Below, piece by piece: positions 18,591-27,389 of a stretch of 64,000 nucleotides of DNA. Source of the DNA: Eikenella corrodens (GTDB taxonomy: Bacteria; Pseudomonadota; Gammaproteobacteria; Burkholderiales; Neisseriaceae); contig NZ_CP034670.1 of the NCBI RefSeq assembly GCF_003990355.1, forward strand, positions 186,001 to 250,000, written 5' to 3'. The number at the start of each line of letters is the position of its first letter. Position 1 is the stretch's first letter. Below the pieces are notes generated by a model. That model was not told the DNA's origin. It made no database searches and saw only the letters and a program-made list of their open reading frames with translations. Position numbers and translations under genes: made by a program.

Positions 18591-20903
18591 TCAGACGGCC
18601 TCCCGCCCCGCGCCTTCCTTCTTCAGCAGCCAGGCCGAGAGCAATACGTTCAGCCCCACGCCGAGCGATACGGTGATGCCGAAGGCGGCGACGGCGGGGG
18701 TGGTGCTGATGGCGAGCAGCAGGAAGGAGATGGCGGTGGTGAGGGCGGCGAGGAGGATGCCGCCGAGTTTGGCGGCGGGGGTTTCGCGGGCGGTGAGGGC
18801 GTAGACGGCGTAGTCCGCGCCCACGGCGGCCACCAAGAGCAGGCCGAACATGGCAAACAGGCTGACGGGCAGGCCGAGCCAGCCGAGCAGGCCGACGGTG
18901 GCGGCGGCGGAAATCAGCGGTACGGCGAGGATGAGGTTGCCGCGCCGTGCGCCGAAGATGTGCCACAGCACGAGCCAGGCCAGGGCGAAGGAGGCGAGTT
19001 TGAGCCAGGCGGCGTGGTTGCGGGTGTGGCGGAAGAGTTCGTTCAGCCGGGCGCGTTTGTCCACCAGCCGGGCGCAGGTGCCGGTTTGGTTGCAGGGCAG
19101 GGCGGAGAGCGCGGTTTGCACGGCGGCGGCATCGTTCAGGCCTTGCACGCGCACGAGGGCGGCTTCTTGGCCTTGGATGTTGCCCAGATAGAGGGTGCGC
19201 CAGGCTTCGGCGGTTTGCCCGCTTAAGGCTTGATCAAGCGGGACGACGGGTTGCGCGGCGGCCTGTTGCAGGGCAGTTTGGATGGTGTCGGGCTTCAGGC
19301 CGAGCTGGAGCATGGGGTCCGCCGACGGGGCGGGTTGTTCGGCCAGGCGGCGCAGTTGGGCGAGCAGGGCTTGCTGCTCTTCAGCGGGCAGCAGCCATTG
19401 GTTGAGCGACTGCACGCCGCCGAGACCGCCTTTGCCGACCAAGGGTTGCAGGGCGGCTTCCACTTGCGCGCTGCGGCGCAAGAGTTCGTCTGCATTGTCG
19501 GCCTGCACGAGGATGCTGCGGCCGCCGGTGTCGTTGCCGCTGATGTCGGCCACTTGGCGCATTTCGGCGATGAGTTGAGGCGACAGGGCCGCCCAGTCGC
19601 GGATGTCGTCGCGCCAGTCGGTTTTCAGGTAGCCTGCGGCGGCCAGCGGCAGAATAGGCAGGAGCAGCCAGTGCAGGCGGGCGGCGGCGAGTTTGTGCAT
19701 GGCGGCGGCAAACCAAGCGGCGCGGGGGCGGTAGCCGCGAAACAGCGGCGGCAGCAGGAGCACGGTGGCGGCAAACGCGCCGCCGAGCGCGGCCACGGAA
19801 AACACGGCGGTTTGGCGCAGCACGGGCAGCGGGGTGAAGGCGAGCAGCAGGTAGCCGGTGGCGGTGATGCCCAGCCCGGCGAGGAAGGCGGGCAGGACGC
19901 GGCGCATGGCTTCTTTGGCCGCCCAGTCGGGAGAGAACACCGAAGGCGTGAGCCAGTGCAGCGGGAAGTCCACCAGCATCCCCACCAGGCTGGTGCCGAT
20001 CACGACGGTGAGGATGTGAATCTGCCCGAACGCGCCCACCACGGCCGCCGCGCCGAGCAGCATGCCCGCGCCCAGCGGCAACACCAGCGCAAACACGCGC
20101 GGGCTGCGGAACACGGCCAGCAGCAGGGCGAAGGTGAGCGTGAGGCCGATGGCGGACATCAGGCCGCTTTCGCGTTCGGATTGGGTTTTGGCTTCGGCGG
20201 CAAACAATGCGCCGCCGGCGGCCAGCAGGCGGTAGCCGCCGCGCTCGGCTTGGGCGCGGGAATCGGCCAGAAGCGGCAGCAGGCGTTCGGCCTGATCGGC
20301 GGCGGCTTTTTCAGGTAGCCTGGCGCGCAGCCACACCCAAGTGATGCCGTCTTGTTCGCTATACATCATGCCGTTGCCGCTGTGCCATTGCAGGCGGCCG
20401 GAGGGCTGTTTTTGCTGCACGAAGCGGGCGAAGCCGAGCCAGTCGTCTTCCAGCGGCACAATTTGAGCGGCAAACGGGTTGGCCGCGTCTTCGGCGCGCT
20501 GTTGGAAATAGGCGGCGGGGTCGTGCAAGAGCAGCTGTTGCTGTTCGCGCGGCAGGGCGTTCACGCCGAGGCGGCGGATTTCCTGCCGCAGTTGCGCCAA
20601 ATCGGGGTTTAGGCGGCTGTCCACTGCGGAGAACAGGCCGCTTTTCTGCCAGCGGTCGGCCACTTGTTCGGCGGCGGCGAAGGCGCGGTCGGCATCTTCG
20701 CTGCCCACCAAGAGCAGGATTTGGCCGTTGAGCTGTTTTTCGCCCGCTTCATCTGCCGCGCGCCACACCGCGTCCACCTGCGTGTCGGCGGGCAACAGCG
20801 CGGTGAGGTCGGTTTGCAGGCGGCCTCCTTGCGCTATCCCCCAGCCCAGCCACGCGGCGGCGAAGGCCAGCAGCAGGGCATACAGCCACGCGAGCCTAGT
20901 CAT
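18591..20903 (-). CDS. MMPL/RND-type exporter of the aryl polyene cluster
   Basis: A 770-residue membrane protein with two repeats of one membrane segment, a large periplasmic loop and five further segments, the layout of MMPL transporters. The N-terminus MTRLAWLYALLLAFAAAWLG is the first membrane helix. In aryl polyene clusters such a protein is thought to move the polyene lipid to the outer membrane with the LolA-like carrier (family knowledge). The start at 20903 overlaps the stop of the upstream ligase gene by 8 bp (ATGACTAG), implying coupled translation; a longer frame to 21020 lies inside the ligase gene. The stop codon comes from a Neisseria-type uptake sequence: GAG GCC GTC TGA. Confidence 0.82.
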   Translation of the reverse strand: MTRLAWLYALLLAFAAAWLGWGIAQGGRLQTDLTALLPADTQVDAVWRAADEAGEKQLNGQILLLVGSEDADRAFAAAEQVADRWQKSGLFSAVDSRLNPDLAQLRQEIRRLGVNALPREQQQLLLHDPAAYFQQRAEDAANPFAAQIVPLEDDWLGFARFVQQKQPSGRLQWHSGNGMMYSEQDGITWVWLRARLPEKAAADQAERLLPLLADSRAQAERGGYRLLAAGGALFAAEAKTQSERESGLMSAIGLTLTFALLLAVFRSPRVFALVLPLGAGMLLGAAAVVGAFGQIHILTVVIGTSLVGMLVDFPLHWLTPSVFSPDWAAKEAMRRVLPAFLAGLGITATGYLLLAFTPLPVLRQTAVFSVAALGGAFAATVLLLPPLFRGYRPRAAWFAAAMHKLAAARLHWLLLPILPLAAAGYLKTDWRDDIRDWAALSPQLIAEMRQVADISGNDTGGRSILVQADNADELLRRSAQVEAALQPLVGKGGLGGVQSLNQWLLPAEEQQALLAQLRRLAEQPAPSADPMLQLGLKPDTIQTALQQAAAQPVVPLDQALSGQTAEAWRTLYLGNIQGQEAALVRVQGLNDAAAVQTALSALPCNQTGTCARLVDKRARLNELFRHTRNHAAWLKLASFALAWLVLWHIFGARRGNLILAVPLISAAATVGLLGWLGLPVSLFAMFGLLLVAAVGADYAVYALTARETPAAKLGGILLAALTTAISFLLLAISTTPAVAAFGITVSLGVGLNVLLSAWLLKKEGAGREAV

Positions 20904-22551
20904 GCAGCGCCACCCTGCCCGAAGCGCAAGGCGTGTCGCCCTGCCTGATGGCGAAATGGATTTTGTTTTTCGCCGCGTCGTGCCGCAGCGTGAGCTGCAC
21001 GGTGTCGTGCGGGCGCACAAAGTGCTGGTATTTCAGGTTTTCGATGTGTTGCACCGTTTTTCTGCCCCAGTCGAAGCGTGCCGCCAAATCCATCGCCCAC
21101 TGCACTTCAATCACGCCGGGCACCAGCGGGAAATCGGCGAAATGGCCGCCAAACCAAGCCAAATCCAGCGGCACAACGCCTTCAAACGCATATTCGCGCG
21201 TTTCTGCGTTTTCGTGCAGCACAGCCCACTGCGGCGCGGTTTGCGGCCGGGTAAAGGCTACCTGAAAATCCTGTTCGCGGATTTTCGCCTGCGGGTTGCG
21301 CGGCAAGGCGGCGGCAAAACGCCAATAGCGCGGCAGCGCGGCGGTGTCCTGCGTTTTGGCCAGATGCTGTTTCAGGGTTTGCACCACGGCGGCGCGCCCC
21401 TGCTCGCGCAGTGCGGCAATGCCCTCGGCGGAAAGTGCCGCCCAGGCGGCAATCCGGCCGTGCTGCGGATGGCGGGCGCAATGCGCATCGGCCACCCAGG
21501 CGTGGGCGAGCAAATCGTGCTCCAGCTGCGCCAGAGACACGCGCTTGTCTTCCAGCTTGATGATGCGGTCTTGGCGGCCGAGCAGCTCCAATCGGCGGCC
21601 GTCCAGCCGCACCGCATCGGCGGTGTGCCGCACCCCGCCGCTCCACGGCGAGGCTACCTGAAAAATGTTTTCTTCGTTCACCGAAGCCTCCACTGCGGGC
21701 AGCAGTTCCCAAGCACCGCCCTGCCGCAACGCGATGACGCCGGTTTCCGTGCTGCCGTACACATCGTGCGGCGCAAAGCCCAGCTTCTCTTGCAGCAGCG
21801 CGGCGGTGGCCTCCGGCAGCATTCCGCCCGCGCTGATGATGCCGCGCACATTCTGCTGCAGCCGTGCCCAATCGCGCCCTTCGCCCAAGCGGTTCAACAG
21901 TGCGGGGCTGGCAATCCACACGCACTCGCGGCGCGAATCGGCCAGCAGCAATTCGGGATACACGCACTGCCGCCGCCCGATTGCCCAGCCCGCCGCCAGC
22001 GACACGAACACGCGGAAGGTCAGCCCGTATAAATGCTGCGGGCTCACGCTGCCCACGGCGGCCAAGCCGCGCCAGCTTTCAGGCAGCCTGTCGGCCAGCG
22101 CCGCCGCTTCGGCCAGCATCTGCGTGCGCGTTTTGGTTTCCACCTTCGCCTCGCCCGAAGAGCCGGAAGTTTTCAGATACAGCACGTTTTCACGCGGCCA
22201 TTCCAACGCTTCCGCCGGCGCGGCCGCCCGCTCCGCCGCCCCGTCGTACAGCCAGAGGCCGTCTGAAACTTCCGGCACGTCGCTCAACCATACCGCCCCG
22301 CCTGCTTCCGCCCAACGGCGGTTTTCCTCCGCCAAATTCGGCGGCAGATACACCTCCGCCCCGGCCAGCCACGCGGCCAGCAGCGCGGATGCAAACCGCG
22401 CCGCATCGTCGAACCACAGCGCGGCGGCCCGCACATTGTGCGCACGCAAACGCGCGGCCAGCGAGAGCGTGGCGGCGGAAAACTGCGAGGCTGTCCAGCC
22501 TTCGGCCAACAGGGAATCGGGGGAACGGTTTAAAAGCGGGAGTATGGGCAT
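20896..22551 (-). CDS. Acyl-AMP ligase fused to an ApeI-like hotdog dehydratase
   Basis: Residues 1 to about 430 form an adenylate-forming ligase: the phosphate loop LKTSGSSGEAK (127-137), the YGSTETG motif near 265 and the LLGRQDRIIKLEDKRVS hinge. The last 110 residues are a hotdog domain with GGHFADFPLVPGVIEVQWA, resembling FabZ/ApeI 3-hydroxyacyl-ACP dehydratases. Together they fit activation of the aryl starter acid and dehydration during polyene chain growth. Fused forms are known in aryl polyene clusters. It is translationally coupled to the exporter gene. Ketosynthase, ketoreductase and ACP genes expected for the pathway are not in the window. Confidence 0.82.
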   Translation of the reverse strand: MPILPLLNRSPDSLLAEGWTASQFSAATLSLAARLRAHNVRAAALWFDDAARFASALLAAWLAGAEVYLPPNLAEENRRWAEAGGAVWLSDVPEVSDGLWLYDGAAERAAAPAEALEWPRENVLYLKTSGSSGEAKVETKTRTQMLAEAAALADRLPESWRGLAAVGSVSPQHLYGLTFRVFVSLAAGWAIGRRQCVYPELLLADSRRECVWIASPALLNRLGEGRDWARLQQNVRGIISAGGMLPEATAALLQEKLGFAPHDVYGSTETGVIALRQGGAWELLPAVEASVNEENIFQVASPWSGGVRHTADAVRLDGRRLELLGRQDRIIKLEDKRVSLAQLEHDLLAHAWVADAHCARHPQHGRIAAWAALSAEGIAALREQGRAAVVQTLKQHLAKTQDTAALPRYWRFAAALPRNPQAKIREQDFQVAFTRPQTAPQWAVLHENAETREYAFEGVVPLDLAWFGGHFADFPLVPGVIEVQWAMDLAARFDWGRKTVQHIENLKYQHFVRPHDTVQLTLRHDAAKNKIHFAIRQGDTPCASGRVALHD

Positions 22552-22588
22552 GGTTTCGGATTGGCTGTTGGATAAGGGATTAACGGTA

Positions 22589-22617
22589 TTTCAGGTAGCC
22601 TTGAAGGCTACCTGAAA
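22589..22617. terminator. Tight inverted uptake-sequence hairpin
   Basis: TTTCAGGTAGCCTT is followed almost at once by AAGGCTACCTGAAA with a one-base loop. It lies between the Gfo/Idh/MocA gene and the ligase gene, both on the minus strand, so the two are probably separate transcripts. Confidence 0.65.
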
Positions 22618-22640
22618 GCGCGATGGACATGAATGCCCGC

Positions 22641-23687
22641 CTACGGCTGCTGCAAATCAAACAATATTTGCTGGTGTTCTGCCGCAGCGGCGAAATCGGG
22701 AACGGTGTGCGTGCCTTCGGTTAAATCGCGGTACACGGCGCGGTAGGCGCCCACGAGGTTTTCCTGCGCTTCCGTATGCGGTGCGAAGGTTTCGCGGCTG
22801 CCGTTGCTGCGGGCGATTTCAATGGTTAGCGGCTGGTATTGGATGTGGCCGTTGGCGGCAGTAACGGTAATGCGGGCATGTTCACACTCGATGCTGATCT
22901 TCAGACCTTCCAAGCTGCCGCCGTAAGCCGCATCAATCAAGCCGCCTTGCGCGGTGCGGGCATGGAAAAACACATGGTCGGTGGCGGTGCGGTGCACGGT
23001 TTCGCCGGTGTCTTGCAACAGGATTTCGGCATATTGGCAGGCGGTGAGCGCGTGCATTTGGTTCAGGCTGCCAAACAGGAAACGAAGGGCGGAGAGCAGG
23101 TGGGCGAAGGGGATGGTGAGTGTGTTTACGCCGTTTTCCTGAAATTGGGCGTAGCGGTAGCGGGAAAGGGAGGTGCGGGCACGGGAAGGGTCGCTGCCTT
23201 GAATGGTGCAGGCGAGCATCCGCCCTGTCGCAGGGGCGTCCAATAATTGTTTGATTTTGTTTACGTAGGGTGAATGCAGGGCTTGCAGGCCGATGAAGTT
23301 TCGGCAGCCGTATCGGGCGGCCAGGGCGGCGAGATGGCGGGATTGGCCGGGGTCTGTGCCCAGCGGCCATTCGCAATAAACGGCTTTGCCGGAAGGCAGG
23401 ATTTGTTCCAGCAGGGCTTGGTGTTGCGGCAGATTGACGGCGACCACCAGCAAATCCACATCGCTGCGTGCTGCCAATTCCGCCGCGTTGTCGGTGGCAA
23501 ACGGCACGCCGTATTTTTGTGCGGCGGCTTGGGCTTTGGCGGGTGTGCTGACAGTCAGGCCTGTGATTTCAAACAGCTCGGACAGTTTGGACAGGGAGGG
23601 GAAGTGCGCTGATGCGCCCCAGCCGCCGTCCGCGCTCAGTCCGATGATGCCGACGCGGATTTTGCGGGATTGGATTGGATGGTTCAT
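22641..23687 (-). CDS. Gfo/Idh/MocA family NAD(P)-dependent oxidoreductase
   Basis: A 348-residue protein with the family's N-terminal Rossmann fold beginning VGIIGLSADGGWGASAHFPS. A VVAVNLPQHQALLEQIL stretch follows, then EWPLGTDPGQ, where many members have the catalytic EKP motif; here it is EWP, so the active-site lysine appears to be missing. This may alter or abolish the usual dehydrogenase reaction. Similar proteins, sometimes described as Gal80-like, have regulatory roles. Hairpins of inverted uptake sequences on both sides suggest an independent unit. A link to aryl polyene synthesis cannot be shown. Confidence 0.75.
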   Translation of the reverse strand: MNHPIQSRKIRVGIIGLSADGGWGASAHFPSLSKLSELFEITGLTVSTPAKAQAAAQKYGVPFATDNAAELAARSDVDLLVVAVNLPQHQALLEQILPSGKAVYCEWPLGTDPGQSRHLAALAARYGCRNFIGLQALHSPYVNKIKQLLDAPATGRMLACTIQGSDPSRARTSLSRYRYAQFQENGVNTLTIPFAHLLSALRFLFGSLNQMHALTACQYAEILLQDTGETVHRTATDHVFFHARTAQGGLIDAAYGGSLEGLKISIECEHARITVTAANGHIQYQPLTIEIARSNGSRETFAPHTEAQENLVGAYRAVYRDLTEGTHTVPDFAAAAEHQQILFDLQQP

Positions 23688-23716
23688 TCGGATGTTCCTG
23701 AAGGAAAGGATTTCGG

Positions 23717-23750
23717 GTTTTCAGGTAGCCTTAGAGGGGCTACCTGAAAA
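23717..23750. terminator. Inverted uptake-sequence pair
   Basis: TTTTCAGGTAGCC and GGCTACCTGAAAA with a short loop, between the LolA-like gene and the Gfo/Idh/MocA gene. Confidence 0.6.
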
Positions 23751-23758
23751 ATGGCGGC

Positions 23759-24355
23759 TTATTCGCCTAGGGCCTGTTGGGCGGCAGGGCTGAGCGGCTG
23801 GTTGGTTTGCAGCTGGTTAAACTGCATCACGGTGCGGTCGCCCTGTTTTTCGTCCAGCTCCACTTTCTGCACCAACTGGCCGCCGCTGATGACGATTTTG
23901 TTGAACACCTGCTGCATCACGGTGGTTTTCGGGGTGAGGGTGAGCTGCCATTGCTGTTTGCTGCCGGAAAGGGCGAGGTTGAAGTGGCGCTGCAGTTCGG
24001 CGGTGTCGCCGCCGAGCACGGCCATGAAAAGTTTTACTTGTGCGGCCTGTGCGGTTTGACTGCCATTGGCGCGCCATTGGCCTTGCGCGTCTTGGCGGCT
24101 GATGCCGTCGCGGCGTACGCGCAGTTTCATGTCAAACGGTTTCTGCAGATGCCAAAACAGGCCGCGGCCGGGGCGCAGGGCGAAGCGGCCGCCGGTTTGC
24201 ACGGGCTTGTCTGCCGAACGCAAAAAACGCTGCTGGGTAAACCCGCCCTGCACGCTCTGCGGGGCTTGCAGCTGCATGGTGAGCTCGGCGGTGCTGAAGG
24301 CGAGTGCGGGGAGGGCGGTGAGGGAGAGGAGGAGGCTGAGAAGGAGTTTTTTCAT
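23759..24355 (-). CDS. LolA-like periplasmic carrier protein (aryl polyene type)
   Basis: A 198-residue protein beginning MKKLLLSLLLSLTALPALAF, a clear Sec signal peptide with cleavage near residue 19. The mature part resembles LolA: GGFTQQRFL near the N-terminus and GRFALRPGRGLFWHLQKPF, matching the GxFxxxRPxxxxW pattern. The genuine lipoprotein carrier lolA is usually elsewhere (near ftsK); LolA-like proteins within aryl polyene clusters are thought to shuttle the polyene lipid. The start at 24355 is preferred over one 108 bp upstream because it places the signal peptide at the N-terminus. The ribosome site is weak. Confidence 0.78.
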   Translation of the reverse strand: MKKLLLSLLLSLTALPALAFSTAELTMQLQAPQSVQGGFTQQRFLRSADKPVQTGGRFALRPGRGLFWHLQKPFDMKLRVRRDGISRQDAQGQWRANGSQTAQAAQVKLFMAVLGGDTAELQRHFNLALSGSKQQWQLTLTPKTTVMQQVFNKIVISGGQLVQKVELDEKQGDRTVMQFNQLQTNQPLSPAAQQALGE

Positions 24356-24425
24356 GGTTTTCGGGGTAATACGGGGAGTGGAACAAGGAGCGTAGTATAG
24401 TGGATTTGCGGGCGGCTGCGGTTTT

Positions 24426-24806
24426 TCAGGTAGCCTCTGCCTGCCCGTCGGCTTCCGCGGCATCGGGGCGGAGGCGGTTTTGCGGATCGAGCTCGCGGGT
24501 GGCGGCGCGCAGCCAGGCCCAGGATAGGTCGTATTGCTGCTGGAAAGCGTTCCACAGGGCGTCTTCGCTCATGATGCTGTATTCGCCTTCGGTGGCCAGG
24601 GAAACGGGCAGGCCGTTTTCGATGGCTTGGTGCAGCGGCATGTATTCGCGGTCGTAGAATTCGGACATTTCGCGCATCAGCCACATGGCGTGCCGCCATT
24701 GCTCTTGGGCGGCCTCCAGTTCGGGCAGCAGGCGTTCCCATTCGCGGTAGAGGGCTTGGATGCGGTCGATACGCGCTTGGGCGGCTTCGGGGGTGAGGTT
24801 CGGCAT
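24426..24806 (-). CDS. DUF4298 family protein
   Basis: A small, mostly helical, acidic 126-residue protein. It begins MPNLTPEAAQARIDRIQALY and includes REMSEFYDREYMPLHQAIE, which I associate with DUF4298. Its function is unknown. CGGAGG lies 7 bp before the ATG at 24806, which rules out a longer frame. The C-terminus E-A-T-stop is encoded by an uptake sequence (GAG GCT ACC TGA), so the gene boundary and the uptake site coincide. It follows era by 55 bp on the same strand. Confidence 0.68.
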   Translation of the reverse strand: MPNLTPEAAQARIDRIQALYREWERLLPELEAAQEQWRHAMWLMREMSEFYDREYMPLHQAIENGLPVSLATEGEYSIMSEDALWNAFQQQYDLSWAWLRAATRELDPQNRLRPDAAEADGQAEAT

Positions 24807-24861
24807 GGTTGCCTCCGGTGTTTGTTGACTGGGTGGCGCGGGCTTCGGGCTACCTGAAAAC

Positions 24862-25758
24862 CTACAGCCCGAATTCCTGCAGGAAGCGGGCATCGTCTGC
24901 CCAGCCGGATTTCACTTTCACCCAAACTTTGAGGAATACTTTGGTTTCAAACAGTTTTTCCATATCCAGGCGGGCTTCGGTGGAGATTTTTTTCAGTTTT
25001 TCGCCGCCTTTGCCGATGATGATGGCTTTTTGGCCGTCTTTATCCACCAACACGGCGATGTAGATGCGGTATAGCCCGTCTTCTTCTTCAAACTGTTCCA
25101 CCGCCACGTTGGCGGCATAGGGCAGCTCTTCGCCGAGGTGGCGGAACAGTTTTTCGCGCACGATTTCGGCGGCGAGGAAGCGGGCGGAACGGTCAGTGAC
25201 CGCGTCTTCGGGATAGAGCGGCACGCCCTCGGGCAGATGGGGGCGCAGGATGGCGAGCAGCTCGCCGATGCGCAGGCCGTGTTTGGCGCTCACGGCTTCC
25301 GCGCCGGCAAAATCAAACTCTCGGCGCACGGTTTCGATAAATTCTTCCAATTCGGCCTTGCTCTTGGCGCGGTCGATTTTGTTCACCACGAGGATGACGG
25401 GCAGGTGTTTGGGCAGCAGGCGGACCACGGCGCGGTCGGCTTCGCTGAAACGCATGGCTTCCACCACGAAAGCCACCACGTCCACGCCGCCGAGGGCTTC
25501 GGTAACGTTTTGGTTGAGCCGGTCGTTGAGCGCGTTGCGGTGGCGGGTTTGGAAGCCGGGGGTGTCCACGAAGATGAACTGGCTGCGCTCATCGGTATAA
25601 ACGCCGGTGATTTTGTGGCGGGTGGTTTGGGCCTTTTTGCTGGTGATGCTGATTTTCTGGCCGATGAGGTGGTTCATCAGTGTGGATTTGCCCACGTTCG
25701 GCCGGCCGACGATGGCCACGAAGCCGCAGCGGAAATCGGAAGAGGGTGTTTGGTTCAT
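24862..25758 (-). CDS. era: GTPase Era
   Basis: Era binds the 3' end of 16S rRNA and supports small-subunit maturation. G motifs are complete: GRPNVGKST (G1), DTPGF (G3), NKID (G4). The C-terminal KH domain carries [13 protein letters not shown]. The 298 residues match the family. The order rnc - small gene - era on one strand keeps the usual linkage of ribonuclease III with Era. Confidence 0.96.
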   Translation of the reverse strand: MNQTPSSDFRCGFVAIVGRPNVGKSTLMNHLIGQKISITSKKAQTTRHKITGVYTDERSQFIFVDTPGFQTRHRNALNDRLNQNVTEALGGVDVVAFVVEAMRFSEADRAVVRLLPKHLPVILVVNKIDRAKSKAELEEFIETVRREFDFAGAEAVSAKHGLRIGELLAILRPHLPEGVPLYPEDAVTDRSARFLAAEIVREKLFRHLGEELPYAANVAVEQFEEEDGLYRIYIAVLVDKDGQKAIIIGKGGEKLKKISTEARLDMEKLFETKVFLKVWVKVKSGWADDARFLQEFGL

Positions 25759-25778
25759 GCGTTTTTCCTGACGATATA

Positions 25779-25823
25779 TTTTTCAGGTAGCCTCTAACCC
25801 GCTAGGCACAGGCTACCTGAAAG
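25779..25823 (-). terminator. Inverted uptake-sequence pair upstream of era
   Basis: TTTTTCAGGTAGCCT and AGGCTACCTGAAA face each other between the 25835-26266 gene and era, suggesting that transcription from rnc is partly ended here. Confidence 0.55.
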
Positions 25824-25834
25824 TTTGGCGGGCG

Positions 25835-26266
25835 CTATTTTTTAATGCGAATTTTGCTTTCGGGGCTGTCAAACACGATTTCGGGCAGATGCCATTGCGC
25901 CATGAGTTTGTTCAGTGCCCTGATTTTCAACATGCGCACGGGTTTGCCGGCCAGAATGGGAGCGTTGATGGCGAAGCGGTTGATGCCGAGCAGGAAGTTA
26001 ATGCACTCCTGCACCAACATATCGTTGCCTTCAAAGCGGATTTCGGTGGCGCTGGTGAGCATGCCGGTGCCTTTGGCCCACACGCCTTTGTCGTTCAGTT
26101 TATAGCCGTTCTCCTTTGCCCAAGCCTGCCATTCGGGTGAGTTTTCCGCACCTTCCGGCACGTGGATGCGCAGCTCGGGATAGTCTTTTACCGCGTTTTT
26201 GGAGGAGAACCATAAGAAGAAAATGCCGATAAATGCGCCAAATAAGACGCTGAACACAAAAACCAT
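25835..26266 (-). CDS. Membrane-anchored protein of unknown function
   Basis: A 143-residue protein with one N-terminal membrane helix (VFVFSVLFGAFIGIFFLWF) and a soluble domain of about 115 residues. I do not recognise the domain. Its middle part, MLVQECINFLLGINRFAINAP, may form an amphipathic helix. It lies between rnc and era, all on the same strand. Small membrane proteins of other families are often found at this place in betaproteobacteria, so a link to protein export or ribosome biogenesis is possible but unproven. Confidence 0.6.
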   Translation of the reverse strand: MVFVFSVLFGAFIGIFFLWFSSKNAVKDYPELRIHVPEGAENSPEWQAWAKENGYKLNDKGVWAKGTGMLTSATEIRFEGNDMLVQECINFLLGINRFAINAPILAGKPVRMLKIRALNKLMAQWHLPEIVFDSPESKIRIKK

Positions 26267-26403
26267 GATTGAATCCTTTATTAAGTTGAAAATGAATAGC
26301 TAATATATAGCATGCCGTTTTCTGTCGGTAAATCCTGCCTGCAAGGCTTGTTTGCATTAGCTCAAATATTATTGGCCTGAATGATAGCGGCATCAGCAGC
26401 GAT

Positions 26404-27177
26404 TCAGGCATGGGATTTGCGCTGTTTTTTGTTTTTGCCGGGCAGGGGGTGATGTTCCTGCAGCCAATCCAGCGCCTCTTTGGCTGCGGCTTGTTCGGCG
26501 GCGCGGCGGCTGGCGGCTTGGGCGCGGGTGATGTGGGCGAGTTCGCCCAAGTCGCAGGAGATGTCGAAACGGGCATCGCAGCCCTCGCCGGATTGGTGTT
26601 CGATGCGGTATTTGGGCAGGGGCAGGCGGCGGGCCTGCAGGGCTTCTTGGAGCAGGGTTTTCGGGTCTTTGCCCTGGTTGCTCAAATCGATGTTGGCAAT
26701 GCGCCGGGCAAACAGGCGGCGCACGGTTTGCTCGGCGGCGGCGAAATCGGCATCGAAGCTGATGGCGGCCAGCAGGGCTTCCACGGCATCGGCCAGGATG
26801 GAGGGGCGGTCGAAGCCGCCGCTTTTGAGTTCGCCCACGCCCAAATACAGCGCGCCGCCCACGCCCATGCTGCGGGCGATTTCGGCGAGCACGTCTTGGT
26901 TGACCAGATTGGCGCGCAGGCGGGAGAGTTCGCCTTCGCTATAGCCGGGGAAGGCGTCGAACAGCATTTTGGCCACGCTGTAATCGAGGATGGCGTCGCC
27001 GACAAACTCGAAGCGTTCGTTGTTTTGGGCGCTGTAGCTGCGGTGGGTGAGCGCCTGCTCGAGGAGGCGGGGATTCTGGAAGCTGTGTCCGAGGTGGCGT
27101 TGCAGCTCTTCGCCGGCCCGGGCGCGGCGCGGATCGGGCTTCGGGAGCTTGCGGGGTTTGGCGGTGGGTTTGCTCAT
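26404..27177 (-). CDS. rnc: Ribonuclease III
   Basis: RNase III cuts double-stranded RNA in rRNA processing and mRNA regulation. The signature NERFEFVGDAILDYSVAKML holds the metal ligands, and a further acidic patch LADAVEALLAAISFDA is present. A C-terminal double-stranded RNA-binding domain begins near DPKTLLQEALQARRLPLPKY. A short basic tail (KNKKQRKSHA) is added at the end. Start 27177 gives 257 residues; the in-frame ATG at 27219 would add 14 residues of no family likeness. Confidence 0.95.
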   Translation of the reverse strand: MSKPTAKPRKLPKPDPRRARAGEELQRHLGHSFQNPRLLEQALTHRSYSAQNNERFEFVGDAILDYSVAKMLFDAFPGYSEGELSRLRANLVNQDVLAEIARSMGVGGALYLGVGELKSGGFDRPSILADAVEALLAAISFDADFAAAEQTVRRLFARRIANIDLSNQGKDPKTLLQEALQARRLPLPKYRIEHQSGEGCDARFDISCDLGELAHITRAQAASRRAAEQAAAKEALDWLQEHHPLPGKNKKQRKSHA

Positions 27178-27225
27178 GATGGCGGGATTATATCGGGTTT
27201 GGCAGCGCGGCGCAGGCAATAGATG

Positions 27226-27383
27226 GTTTTCAGGTAGCCTCTATGCGGTTTGCGGTAGGCTACCTGAAAAGTGGCGGATTATGGGTATTAAAAAGAATGC
27301 CGCTGCATTGGCTCGATGTTTTGCCTGCCTGGCGGCTTGTGCTTTCAGGTAGCCTTTGTTTGCCGGATAAAGGCTACCTGAAA
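27226..27383. terminator. Two successive inverted uptake-sequence pairs between hemN and rnc
   Basis: The first pair spans about 27228-27270 and the second about 27340-27383. Both combine TTTCAGGTAGCCT with AGGCTACCTGAAA. The second ends 7 bp from the hemN stop and is its likely terminator. No gene is seen in this gap. Confidence 0.65.
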
Positions 27384-27389
27384 CCTTGT

